Shown: positions 8,065 through 15,768 of the stretch, one piece after another | How the letters are laid out: each line of letters begins with the position of its first letter | How positions within the stretch are numbered: the first letter of the stretch is position 1 | DNA from: a virus | Strand: one strand, 5' to 3' | DNA length: 54,154 bases | IMG/VR virus record: IMGVR_UViG_3300015371_000048 | Coordinates: 1-54,154 of that record | Made by a program: the position numbers and the translations under genes | The notes under the pieces: model-generated | Database searches by the model: none | The model's input: only the letters and a program-made list of their open reading frames with translations | What the model was told of the DNA's origin: nothing

Positions 8065-9066
8065 CTAGGCAACCGCGTTGATCAGGTAGACACCCATGTC
8101 AGGAGAGACGATCTTCTGGTCGTAGGTCATCTCGGCCTCGATGCGGTCCGAAGCGATGGGCTCCATCCGGAAGTTCTTGATCCGGACACCCTCGCCACCA
8201 CCAGAGCCCAGGTAGCCATTCCAGACGAAGGTGTAACCCGCGCTAGGAGTAAGCAGGGAGGGCGACGGCGGCGCGTAGCAGAAGAGCACCGACTTCTTGT
8301 TCACGATCCGGCTGTAGGAAGCGGCAGCATCCTGCGCAGCAGCATCCGGGATCTGCGGACCAGAAGCCTTCGTCGCCTTGGCGATGATCAGCTCATCCAC
8401 CCCGAAGAAGCTGGCAACCAGATCCTCGGTGATGACACCCTTCTGCGTGTACTTGATGCGGTCGAGGATGGCCGGGTGGTTCTTCAGGGCCTTCCAGACG
8501 TCCGTACCAACAACCATCTTATTGAACTCGAAGCCATTGAGCTCATCGAACGCCAGACCCCAGTCCGTGGTGTTCGCCAGCGGGTCCGAGGTGGCCGAGT
8601 TCCACTGCACGAACTGACCGGTGGTAGGACCGGAGGCAACACCCGTGTACTCAGTGGCCCAGACGCCGTTGGTGAAGTACTTCGACGCCCAGTCGATGTC
8701 CCGCTTGAGGAGCATCTGGTTGGTGAGGAACTTCGTAGCGTCCGAGTCAAGGTTGAAGTTGGAGTCGGCGTTGGCACGGAGCTGGTCGTCAATGTCCTTG
8801 TGCACCGCGTACACGTGGGCAAAGTAGCTATCCGTGGTCACGTTCCAGCCGACACCGGGCGACTCAGTGCTCGGTGCACGACGCTGAACGTCAGTCCGAC
8901 GCCAATCCGACTTCGAGTACTTCCAGTAAAGGTCGCTCTGCTTCTCGACCTTAACCTTGGGGAAGACCCGAGTCGCCAGGAAGCGCTTACTGTCCTGGAT
9001 ATACGCAACACTGACCGACGTCAGTGGCGCATTGACGTGAAGGTCACTCTGTGCGGGGTTCGGCAT
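8065..9066 (-). CDS. Major capsid protein (HK97 fold)
   Basis: This 333-residue protein has features of HK97-fold capsid proteins of the Mu/Bcep-like branch. The N-terminal arm contains SVAYIQDSKRFLATRVFPKV, the middle has NKMVVGTDVWKALKNHPAIL and then VTEDLVASFFGVDELIIAKA-like sequence, and the C-terminus has EAEMTYDQKIVSPDMGVYLI. A strong ribosome site (AAGGAGTAGGAA, then ATG) and GC-rich biased codons fit high expression. It directly follows the decoration protein gene and is followed by a stem-loop. It would form the icosahedral shell. No large N-terminal delta domain is visible, in line with a separate scaffold gene. Confidence 0.92.
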   Translation of the reverse strand: MPNPAQSDLHVNAPLTSVSVAYIQDSKRFLATRVFPKVKVEKQSDLYWKYSKSDWRRTDVQRRAPSTESPGVGWNVTTDSYFAHVYAVHKDIDDQLRANADSNFNLDSDATKFLTNQMLLKRDIDWASKYFTNGVWATEYTGVASGPTTGQFVQWNSATSDPLANTTDWGLAFDELNGFEFNKMVVGTDVWKALKNHPAILDRIKYTQKGVITEDLVASFFGVDELIIAKATKASGPQIPDAAAQDAAASYSRIVNKKSVLFCYAPPSPSLLTPSAGYTFVWNGYLGSGGGEGVRIKNFRMEPIASDRIEAEMTYDQKIVSPDMGVYLINAVA

Positions 9067-9076
9067 TTCCTACTCC

Positions 9077-9505
9077 TTATCGAAGGCGCAGCAGGCAGGG
9101 GAACAGGGCCCCAGCCGACGCCGATCCGAGAGCGACACCAACCTGCAGATCAGGGTCATCGGTACCAGCCACCCAGGTAACGCCTTTACCTGTGGAAGAC
9201 TCGACCTTGACACCATCTGCTGCAGTAACACCACCAGTACCAGCGACGACGAACGAAACACCGCCGATGGCCACCGTGGCAGCCATGTTGGTCACCTGGG
9301 GCTTGTTGTTGAGCACACCGACCACGACCTCGTTAGCCGCAGCAGTAGCAAGCCCACACTGATGAGCACCAGTGACCTTCACGAACTTGTAGAGATTCCC
9401 GGAGTTAGGGCTGAGCGACCCAGGCTGCCCGGGAACACCCGTGTAGACAGCAAGAGACGAGTCAGCGTCCAGGCTGATAGTCCTAAGACTCTCCTCGTAC
9501 GCCAT
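9077..9505 (-). CDS. Head decoration protein (DUF2190-like)
   Basis: This 142-residue protein is rich in Ala, Gly, Val and Thr. It has the beta-sandwich pattern of small capsid stabilising proteins: KFVKVTGAHQCGLATAAANE, then VVVGVLNNKPQ, a VAIGGVSFVVAGTGGVTAAD stretch, and QVGVALGSASAGALFPCLL at the end. This resembles the DUF2190/decoration family. The gene sits between scaffold and major capsid with a good ribosome site (AGGAGGG) and GC-rich codons. It would bind the outside of the expanded capsid. The decoration role is inferred from family pattern and position. Confidence 0.82.
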   Translation of the reverse strand: MAYEESLRTISLDADSSLAVYTGVPGQPGSLSPNSGNLYKFVKVTGAHQCGLATAAANEVVVGVLNNKPQVTNMAATVAIGGVSFVVAGTGGVTAADGVKVESSTGKGVTWVAGTDDPDLQVGVALGSASAGALFPCLLRLR

Positions 9506-9518
9506 GTGCTAGGCCCTC

Positions 9519-10295
9519 CTACCGGGTCCGGTTGCGCTGGTACTCGTCGTACGCAGCGGGGTTGTTAGCGAAGGCCTTAGCAATGGCCGCATCCCGAGAG
9601 ACATCGCCCTTCGAGACATCAGCGGCAAGGATGTCGTCCACGACACCGAACGGGTCGTAGGAGTTCTCCGCTCCACCGGCAGTGCCGAGCTCCTTGAATA
9701 CCTCACCAGCACTGGTCAGCGCCTTGTGCAGCACCACGCAGTCCTCGTAAGGAAGACTCTCAGCAGCACGCATGAGCACCGGGCCGAGCTCGTTCGGGGT
9801 AACCCCGCCGATCCCGTACTCCGCAGCCTTGCTGACGTACTCACGAGTCAGTCGCAGGTCGCGCTCAGCCTTGGCGATCTTCTCGGCCTCAGCAGCCCGA
9901 GCCTCAGCCTTGGCAACCTCGCCCATGGCCTTGCTGATCACATCGTCACGCTCAATGTCCGTGAAAGCCTTGGAAAGATCCTCACGAACCTGCTCAGCCA
10001 GGGACTTCGTAACCAGCTCCTCCTGAGGCTGCTCCTCAGTAACGAACTCGTACTCGTTGTCGTCGTTCTCATCCGTCACCACGAAACCGTTGCCGTCGCC
10101 GTCAAAGACGACCGACCCCAGCTCAAGGGTGTCCGGATCAACGACCGTGCCCTGGTCATCGAAATACGGCACCGCTACCTCCTCGGGAGCCTTCTTGGCG
10201 ATGGCAACTCGTGCGTGCTGGTTCGCAGGGCGATCCACCAGGGAGATCTCATCGATCTCCATGTCAGAAAGCACGTTGACCTTGCGCGATGCCAT
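9519..10295 (-). CDS. Capsid scaffold protein
   Basis: A 258-residue, highly acidic, helix-rich protein just upstream of decoration and capsid genes. Residues near 15-35 contain EIDEISLVDRPANQHARVAI, a sequence pattern common in phage protease/scaffold proteins. Residues about 105-160 are an Ala/Glu/Lys coiled coil (AEARAAEAEKIAKAERDLR). The C-terminal part contains SYDPFGVVDDILAADVSKGD, which includes the DPFG motif seen in neighbouring head proteins, and ends with YDEYQRNRTR, possibly the shell-binding tail. An in-frame TTG at 10301 is an alternative start; the ATG at 10295 lacks a clear ribosome site. The XkdF-type protease at 14.5-15.7 kb is the likely enzyme that removes it. Confidence 0.8.
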   Translation of the reverse strand: MASRKVNVLSDMEIDEISLVDRPANQHARVAIAKKAPEEVAVPYFDDQGTVVDPDTLELGSVVFDGDGNGFVVTDENDDNEYEFVTEEQPQEELVTKSLAEQVREDLSKAFTDIERDDVISKAMGEVAKAEARAAEAEKIAKAERDLRLTREYVSKAAEYGIGGVTPNELGPVLMRAAESLPYEDCVVLHKALTSAGEVFKELGTAGGAENSYDPFGVVDDILAADVSKGDVSRDAAIAKAFANNPAAYDEYQRNRTR

Positions 10296-10344
10296 AATCA
10301 AACAATAAATGTAGCTGCAGCAGGGTCGCTACAGACCTTTTAGC

Positions 10345-10803
10345 TTAGAATCTTGGTTTAATTGGCTTCGAGGAGTCGTAAGTTTCGCTTAGACTCTTTT
10401 GCAATTGCGCGTTGTAGCGCTTGATCCGACGATCAGCAGTCTTCTTACGCCGTGCTGCCACGAATCCCGCAGCACCGGCACCTGTCGCTGCCACGTAGAC
10501 CGGAAACCGTGGCTTGGCATGCATAGCGAAGTTCACAACAGACTTCTTGGGCCCGGGCTTCATCGCGGCCAGCTTCGCTTCGTGCGCGATCTTCTTCTCC
10601 GGATAATCCGAGTAATACGAATTTCTCAGTGCCGAAAGACCGAAGGCAGCACCAACACCACCAACTACACCACCAGCGACATCTTCTACTTTATTAGCGC
10701 GGTTCTTCATGTGTTGCTCGTGGATCTTGGCCTGAATCAGCTCATGGTCAGACTGAGACTTCTTTTTAGAAATCTCGTGGTCTACCCCAAAGGCTGACAG
10801 CAT
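10345..10803 (-). CDS. Glycine-zipper head protein with SAFGVDH N-terminus
   Basis: A basic 152-residue protein starting MLSAFGVDHEISKKK, nearly the same opening as the gene at 21063-21497. Two hydrophobic Gly/Ala segments follow (GGVVGGVGAAFGLSAL near residue 45 and YVAATGAGAAGFVAARRKK near residue 110), each ending in basic residues. The C-terminus is Lys/Arg-rich helix. The start shares a base with the upstream stop. I know no characterised family. The company of portal, protease and scaffold suggests a virion head component that may interact with membranes or DNA; this is inference. Confidence 0.82.
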   Translation of the reverse strand: MLSAFGVDHEISKKKSQSDHELIQAKIHEQHMKNRANKVEDVAGGVVGGVGAAFGLSALRNSYYSDYPEKKIAHEAKLAAMKPGPKKSVVNFAMHAKPRFPVYVAATGAGAAGFVAARRKKTADRRIKRYNAQLQKSLSETYDSSKPIKPRF

Positions 10804-11930
10804 TAGTACGAGTTCTTGCCCTGGTGCCGACCAATCCCATACAGACCAACCCCAGCTGCACCAGTACCGATCTTCTGGTTCCGAGTCAGGCTGGAGAAGC
10901 CAGTCTTCTGGCCAAGGGAAGAACCCAGTCCCTTGATCTTCTCACCAGTAGAAGCAGGCTTCATCGCAGGCCGAGCCAGCATGGGTGGCAGAACCGGCTT
11001 AAGTCCTGCTTTGGAGATCCCAAATGGATCAGCGTTCTTTGCCACTGGCTTAGGAGCAAGGGGTTTCACTACTTTACTACCTACTGGCATGGTGGCCTTG
11101 GAGTTCTGAATATTCTTCAGCGTCTTCATCTTTCGACCATGTGCAGCAAGATCGCCAAGATAGCCGAGGCCCTCAGCCTTTTCGATACTGAAAGGATCCA
11201 TGGACTTTTTCACGTCCTTCTTCTGGGCTTTGTAGTAACCCATACGGTTAGCTCGGCGCGTACCTAACGTATTACCAGTAATGTTACCGGCCACCCCACC
11301 AACACCCATGGCTGCAGGCCCAAACGGAATAGCAGCCATCTGCCCGACAGTGCCACCAGCAATAGAGCCAACCAGTTCATTACCGGCAGCATCAACCTTG
11401 TGACCCTTGCGCCCAGCAACTGCGCCGTGGATACCAGGAAAGAGCGCTGACGTGACAGCTCGGCCAGTACTTGGATTGCCCTTGGACTTGTGGTCCTTCT
11501 TCTTAGAAAGCTCGAAGGGATCCATGTTCTTCACCAATTCCTTCTTGCTTCGGTGTCGGGCAACGCCATAACCAGTACCAACCCCTGCGCCAGTAGCGAG
11601 GAGAGCCTTTTCCTTACCAGAAATCTCGCTCCACTTACGCTTCACGCCACCAGGCCAGGGCTTGATCTGGTCAGGAGGAGCATTGACTGGGGTCTGTGGT
11701 TTAGGGGCTTCAACTTTAATACTCTTAACCCCTTTAATAGGGGCGGTGGCATTGGGCTTAGCCAGGTTTTCTGCAGCTACCCCGAAGCGTGGCAGCTTGC
11801 TATATACGCCCTTTTTGATCTTCTTTTTCTTAGCCTTGATCTTGCCGCCGTATTCCTTGTCCCACTTCGAGGCGATCTCAGGGTGAACGGCATGCATGTA
11901 TCGGCGCTGCTTGTCAGATTTGTATGGCAT
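10803..11930 (-). CDS. Basic glycine-zipper head protein with three DPF motifs
   Basis: A 375-residue, very basic protein. The N-terminus MPYKSDKQRRYMHAVHPEIA resembles a short module found on many uncharacterised phage proteins. Glycine-zipper segments occur at about residues 108-125 (ALLATGAGVGTGYGVARHR), 184-225, and 352-368 (KIGTGAAGVGLYGIGRHQG). Between them a short motif recurs three times: MDPFELSKKK (136-145), MDPFSIEKAEG (244-254) and ADPFGISKAGL (300-310). The rest is Lys/Pro-rich. It is translationally coupled to its neighbours through shared stop/start bases. Function is unknown; repeated motif plus zipper units suggest an internal capsid protein that is bound or cut at the DPF sites. 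Confidence 0.82.
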   Translation of the reverse strand: MPYKSDKQRRYMHAVHPEIASKWDKEYGGKIKAKKKKIKKGVYSKLPRFGVAAENLAKPNATAPIKGVKSIKVEAPKPQTPVNAPPDQIKPWPGGVKRKWSEISGKEKALLATGAGVGTGYGVARHRSKKELVKNMDPFELSKKKDHKSKGNPSTGRAVTSALFPGIHGAVAGRKGHKVDAAGNELVGSIAGGTVGQMAAIPFGPAAMGVGGVAGNITGNTLGTRRANRMGYYKAQKKDVKKSMDPFSIEKAEGLGYLGDLAAHGRKMKTLKNIQNSKATMPVGSKVVKPLAPKPVAKNADPFGISKAGLKPVLPPMLARPAMKPASTGEKIKGLGSSLGQKTGFSSLTRNQKIGTGAAGVGLYGIGRHQGKNSY

Positions 11931-14266
11931 TAGTCAGGCTTCCGCTGCACAGGGATCAGCTTGTGACCGCCCTCTAACCGCCGCTCCATGCGTGCCATAC
12001 GACCAAGCTTATTACCGGCGTCTCGATAAATTGCCGCTTTCTCTTTCGATCCAGCAATGCGCGCTAACCGAGCATCCCGATACAACATGCCAGCCTTGTT
12101 GTGAGTCTTAGCTGCTCCAGAGGCCATCCGAGCAGGCACATACGACTTACGGATAGCTGGACGCGGCTTGACCTTAGGTCGCTTCACATAGCGGCGGTCG
12201 TGCTCGTAGTACGTGCCGCCTGCTCCAGTGAGCGCACCGGCAGCCACTAACGTCTTGCCGCCAGGAGTCAGCCCACCACCAGTACTCGTGACAATCTTCT
12301 GGCCATCGAACGTATGAACGATCTTTGACTTGGGCTTGAAGATCCAACCCCCTGAGGTCACCGTCTTCACCGCAGGGGCGTCATTAATAGTAATCTGCTC
12401 GACCTTTTTAGTACCCCGAGCCATATTGGCGATGTTCGAGGCAAGGCTCTTCTCAATGTGCTGGTCAAGCGGAACTAAGGACTTGGCCATTTTCATCTTC
12501 TTGTTCCGGTGATGGGCATATGCCATTCCTGCTCCCGCGCCAGCAGCCAGGGTTGCCGCATATACAGAATCCCTGGACTTGTAACCCAATAATCGTTGTG
12601 CGCGCCAGTGGGGGAGTTCTTTCGGGTACTTGGTGTAGATCTTGTCCCGGATGTGGAACGGGGTGTTCTTCTCAGGACGGGCCCCAGGAGCTAGACCAGC
12701 CTTTTGCTTGTGCTTGGCCCAGATGTCCTCTTGCTCGGGGGTCAGGCCCTTCTTGTTGCGCTGAACCTTCAGGTAGCCCTTGAGACCCTGACCACCGACG
12801 ATGTAGCCAGCCTCGGTACCCGCCGCTCCTGCGATCCCACCCAGAGCGAGATTCTTCTTCTCATCAGAAGTGGACTTCTTGGCAATCGGCTGGACCTTGG
12901 TGCGCTGCCGTAACTTGTGCGTGGCGTACCCACCAACCGTTAAGGCCGCAGCGACATTAGTTACCCGAGACGGGCTGACCAGTTCCCGGAAAGTAGTGGC
13001 CTTGGGGACGCTGGCAGCGACTGTCTTGGCTTTGGTTGCTTTAGCTGATGCCTTCTCGGCAGCCTGCTTGGCCCGTCGCTCTTGCTGCCCTGCGTAAGCC
13101 TTGGCCCAGTCATCGTCCGAACCAGGGAAGTTAATGGGTTTGGGTGGCAAGTTCTTTTGGATAGAACGCTTGGGCTTGAGGAACGTTAACTGGTCACGGT
13201 GGGTGAGAATACGCTGGTCACCCTTACCGATGACAGTGAACATCCCATTGCCGTGGTAGGCCCGGAACGACACCATGCCATGCGACTTGTGTAGGAAGGC
13301 ACGGGGACCAGTCCAGGGCAGCTCAGGCAGCATGGCTTTGCCAAAGTCATCCATTCGCATCTGGCGAAGCTCAATCTTGCGAGTCGGATACTGTACTGGC
13401 TTGTCCTTCCAGTACTCGCCCTCGCCTGGGGTCTTCTTGCCAGTTTTGGCATTGATCTGGAACCGACCGCGCTTAACTCCTGCTTTGACACGCTTAACCC
13501 GTAATTTGGGCCCGTACTTTGCAGCAGGAACTCCCTTGCTCACATCACCAGATACTGCCTTGATGACACGACGGCTAGCTGTCAGCGCCTCGCCCAGGTG
13601 GCGATTTTGTTTAGAGGCGATCCGGTAGACAGTGGCCTCGCCTTCCATATTCTGTGCTTGCTTTGGCCACTTCTTTTGATTCTGGCGATTGAACAAGAAC
13701 ATATCTCGGTCAATCCGAGCATTTTTGTATGCCGTCTGAGCATGCCGAGCTAAGACAGTTTTGGGATCGCCTAATTCTTTCTTGACCTTGCCTTTGCGCT
13801 TCTTCTCCTTGTAAGCCAGATACCCAATAGCGCCACCATAGCCAGCAAGACCAGCATTGCGAATACGAGCAGCTTTAGTAGCTTTGTTGCCCCATTTCTT
13901 TGCTTCATTTAAAGACTCGCCCGTGCGCTTCAGATGATAAAGAGTCTCTTCGCTCATCGGCACTGGACGTGCGATGGGCTTGTGCATCCGGTTGTAGTCC
14001 TCTAGCCGGATGAGAGCCTTGGAAGAAGATGGCTTGCCTAACGGCTTGCCCATGGTGGCAGTGGTCTCGTGTCGGAAGTCTCGCCGGTCATGTGCGGCAT
14101 TCCGCCTAAAAGTGGCTGACCTAAGCTGAGCGCTGAACTTGTGATAGTTAGCCTCATCTTGGTTCATGAGCTTTACTTCATGCGCAACAGCAGCAGTTAA
14201 CCCGCTGGCACCACCGGCACCTGCTACGACGTACTCACGCTTCTGTGGCTTCTTGTCAGAGGGCAT
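11930..14266 (-). CDS. Large basic multi-glycine-zipper head protein
   Basis: A 778-residue, strongly basic protein of unknown family. At least six Gly/Ala-rich hydrophobic segments end in His/Tyr/basic clusters, for example YVVAGAGGASGLTAAVAHEV near the start, AGLAGYGGAIGYLAYKEKKR near residue 160, GIAGAAGTEAGYIVGG near 480, AATLAAGAGAGMAYAHHRNK near 575 and VAAGALTGAGGTYYEHDRR near 690. Between them are Lys/Arg-rich stretches and short IxKS-like sequences. A central part (GRFQINAKTGKKTPGEGEYW) looks more globular. The ATG at 14266 is chosen because it overlaps the upstream stop by 11 nt; a TTG lies four codons upstream. Its size and basic charge fit a packaged internal protein. Confidence 0.82.
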   Translation of the reverse strand: MPSDKKPQKREYVVAGAGGASGLTAAVAHEVKLMNQDEANYHKFSAQLRSATFRRNAAHDRRDFRHETTATMGKPLGKPSSSKALIRLEDYNRMHKPIARPVPMSEETLYHLKRTGESLNEAKKWGNKATKAARIRNAGLAGYGGAIGYLAYKEKKRKGKVKKELGDPKTVLARHAQTAYKNARIDRDMFLFNRQNQKKWPKQAQNMEGEATVYRIASKQNRHLGEALTASRRVIKAVSGDVSKGVPAAKYGPKLRVKRVKAGVKRGRFQINAKTGKKTPGEGEYWKDKPVQYPTRKIELRQMRMDDFGKAMLPELPWTGPRAFLHKSHGMVSFRAYHGNGMFTVIGKGDQRILTHRDQLTFLKPKRSIQKNLPPKPINFPGSDDDWAKAYAGQQERRAKQAAEKASAKATKAKTVAASVPKATTFRELVSPSRVTNVAAALTVGGYATHKLRQRTKVQPIAKKSTSDEKKNLALGGIAGAAGTEAGYIVGGQGLKGYLKVQRNKKGLTPEQEDIWAKHKQKAGLAPGARPEKNTPFHIRDKIYTKYPKELPHWRAQRLLGYKSRDSVYAATLAAGAGAGMAYAHHRNKKMKMAKSLVPLDQHIEKSLASNIANMARGTKKVEQITINDAPAVKTVTSGGWIFKPKSKIVHTFDGQKIVTSTGGGLTPGGKTLVAAGALTGAGGTYYEHDRRYVKRPKVKPRPAIRKSYVPARMASGAAKTHNKAGMLYRDARLARIAGSKEKAAIYRDAGNKLGRMARMERRLEGGHKLIPVQRKPD

Positions 14267-14465
14267 GGTAAACACCAAAGGCAGACTTCTTCAGCCGACC
14301 TTTTGTGCCGGTCAGAACGTCAGAGAGCGTGATCTTAGGGTTACGAGTCTTTAGATACTCATAACGACGCATCAGCTGAGCCTGATCAGGCTGCATCGTG
14401 CCCCAGGGGCCTTCGACGCCTTTGATCCCTCTGACCCTAAGACGCGCTGCTTTGTTCACTACCAT
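14256..14465 (-). CDS. Short head-module protein ending in SAFGVYHAL
   Basis: A 69-residue basic protein between the protease gene and the large glycine-zipper gene. The body holds MQPDQAQLMRRYEYLKTRNP and an ITLSDVLTGTKG segment. The C-terminus, LKKSAFGVYHAL, carries nearly the same SAFGV(D/Y)H motif that opens the genes at 10803 and 21497. The stop overlaps the next gene start. No ribosome site stands out at the ATG, so translation may be coupled to the protease gene, whose stop is 7 nt upstream. No known family recognised. Confidence 0.72.
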   Translation of the reverse strand: MVVNKAARLRVRGIKGVEGPWGTMQPDQAQLMRRYEYLKTRNPKITLSDVLTGTKGRLKKSAFGVYHAL

Positions 14466-14472
14466 TGGCCGG

Positions 14473-15747
14473 TCAGTCCAGCTCTTTAGTGATGCGGCTG
14501 CCTTTGCCGTGAATGGAGAAAGCTAACCTTTCCCCGCTCTTAACCTTTGCCCATACGTCGTCATCTTTGATCTTGAACCCACACCACCATCCGGTAGGGA
14601 TGCTCTTCGCCGCCTCTTCCGAGAGCCCCATCTGCTGAAGCTTGTCGGGGGTGGCGATAAAGGATTCCACCAGATCAGAAGTGTGCTTGGGTGCATCGCC
14701 ATCCCTTTGATGCATGTCGCCGCCAATACGCGAACCCATCACGTAGGCGTAGGCAGACTTCTCGATCTCATCGATGGGAGCCCAGTCGTTCTGTAAGTCC
14801 ACAACGGGCTCACCGTCAATTTCACTCAGTGAGCACCAACCAAAAACCAGCCGCTTGTCTTCGTTGACCTTGGAGATCTCACCGTAGAAGCCGTAGTCAA
14901 CTTGATCATCAGCGGCTTTATTGACCTTCTTGCCCTGGTGATAACCAACCGCAGCCCCACCGGTAGCACCAGTGAGGACAGCAGCGCGCACCAGGTAGCG
15001 GGGACCAGCGGCCTTCTCTTCTTGCTGGTAGGCCCTCAGCATGGACCGACGCTGCCGCTTCACCGAAGGAAGACTGCGATAGGTAAAGTCAGCTAATCTA
15101 TTGGTCTGCTCCTTAGCGGCTCTGCCAGTAGCCTTGGTAGCAGCCCAGCCGAGTCCGATATCCCAAGGCTTGTTGCGGCTCATCCCAGCCCAACCCCGAG
15201 CAACGTTGCCAGCTTTACCCTTTTCAATAATCTCTAGGGCTTGCTCGGTAGTAATAAATCCTTGCCGCCTAGCCTCAACGACCTGCTCGTAGGCCTTGGC
15301 GACTTCCTTCTTTTTCTTGTGCGGGTCCTGGTTGGCCTTGTACTGACGGTGTAATGCTCGGGCCGCTAGTGCATCCGCGCCTAGCTCAGCCCCGTGAAGC
15401 CCTAACCATCCCGCTCCGACAGCAGCAGCGCCTAATGCTGCTTTCCGACCCGCAGGAACCTTGCCCAGCTTCTCCATGCCCGGGAGAGCATCCTGAACCG
15501 GGCCTTTAGGAGTTCGAAAGTTCTTGGGGTTGAACGAGCCACCGTGCTCTTTAACGGTCAGATAGGTAGCGTGCAGTCCCGCCGTACCAGCCAGAGCAGT
15601 GCCAGCCATGCCAACCTGAGCTAACCGGCGCTCCTTCTTACGCTGAGCGGGAGAGTTGACATGGACATCCGACTGGCTAGGGCCGAACTTGGCAACAAGC
15701 TCCCGCTGGTCGATGAAGTCACCACCGAGCAGGGTCGCGTAGTCCAT
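14473..15747 (-). CDS. XkdF-type prohead protease with glycine-zipper N-terminal region
   Basis: A 424-residue protein. The last about 145 residues match the XkdF-like serine protease domain (peptidase family S78_2): YGFYGEISKVNEDKRLVFGW, PVVDLQNDWAPIDEIEKSAY, GGDMHQRDG, TSDLVESFIATPDKLQQMGL and GWWCGFKIKDDDVWAKVKSG. The conserved His (MHQRDG) and Ser (VESF, or FSIHG near the end) are candidate catalytic residues. The first about 270 residues are unusual for the family: basic, with glycine-zipper segments (VGMAGTALAGTAGLHATYL, AALGAAAVGAGWLGLHGAE and VLTGATGGAAVGYHQGKK). The protease would cut scaffold and perhaps the other head proteins during capsid maturation. Confidence 0.85.
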   Translation of the reverse strand: MDYATLLGGDFIDQRELVAKFGPSQSDVHVNSPAQRKKERRLAQVGMAGTALAGTAGLHATYLTVKEHGGSFNPKNFRTPKGPVQDALPGMEKLGKVPAGRKAALGAAAVGAGWLGLHGAELGADALAARALHRQYKANQDPHKKKKEVAKAYEQVVEARRQGFITTEQALEIIEKGKAGNVARGWAGMSRNKPWDIGLGWAATKATGRAAKEQTNRLADFTYRSLPSVKRQRRSMLRAYQQEEKAAGPRYLVRAAVLTGATGGAAVGYHQGKKVNKAADDQVDYGFYGEISKVNEDKRLVFGWCSLSEIDGEPVVDLQNDWAPIDEIEKSAYAYVMGSRIGGDMHQRDGDAPKHTSDLVESFIATPDKLQQMGLSEEAAKSIPTGWWCGFKIKDDDVWAKVKSGERLAFSIHGKGSRITKELD

Positions 15748-15768
15748 AGGGATATTATTCCTTCTCTG

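Noticed and set aside
8476-9180. 234-codon plus-strand open frame opposite the capsid gene
   Set aside because: It lies fully over the major capsid and decoration genes, and its composition is of shadow type (Val/Arg/Glu repeats).
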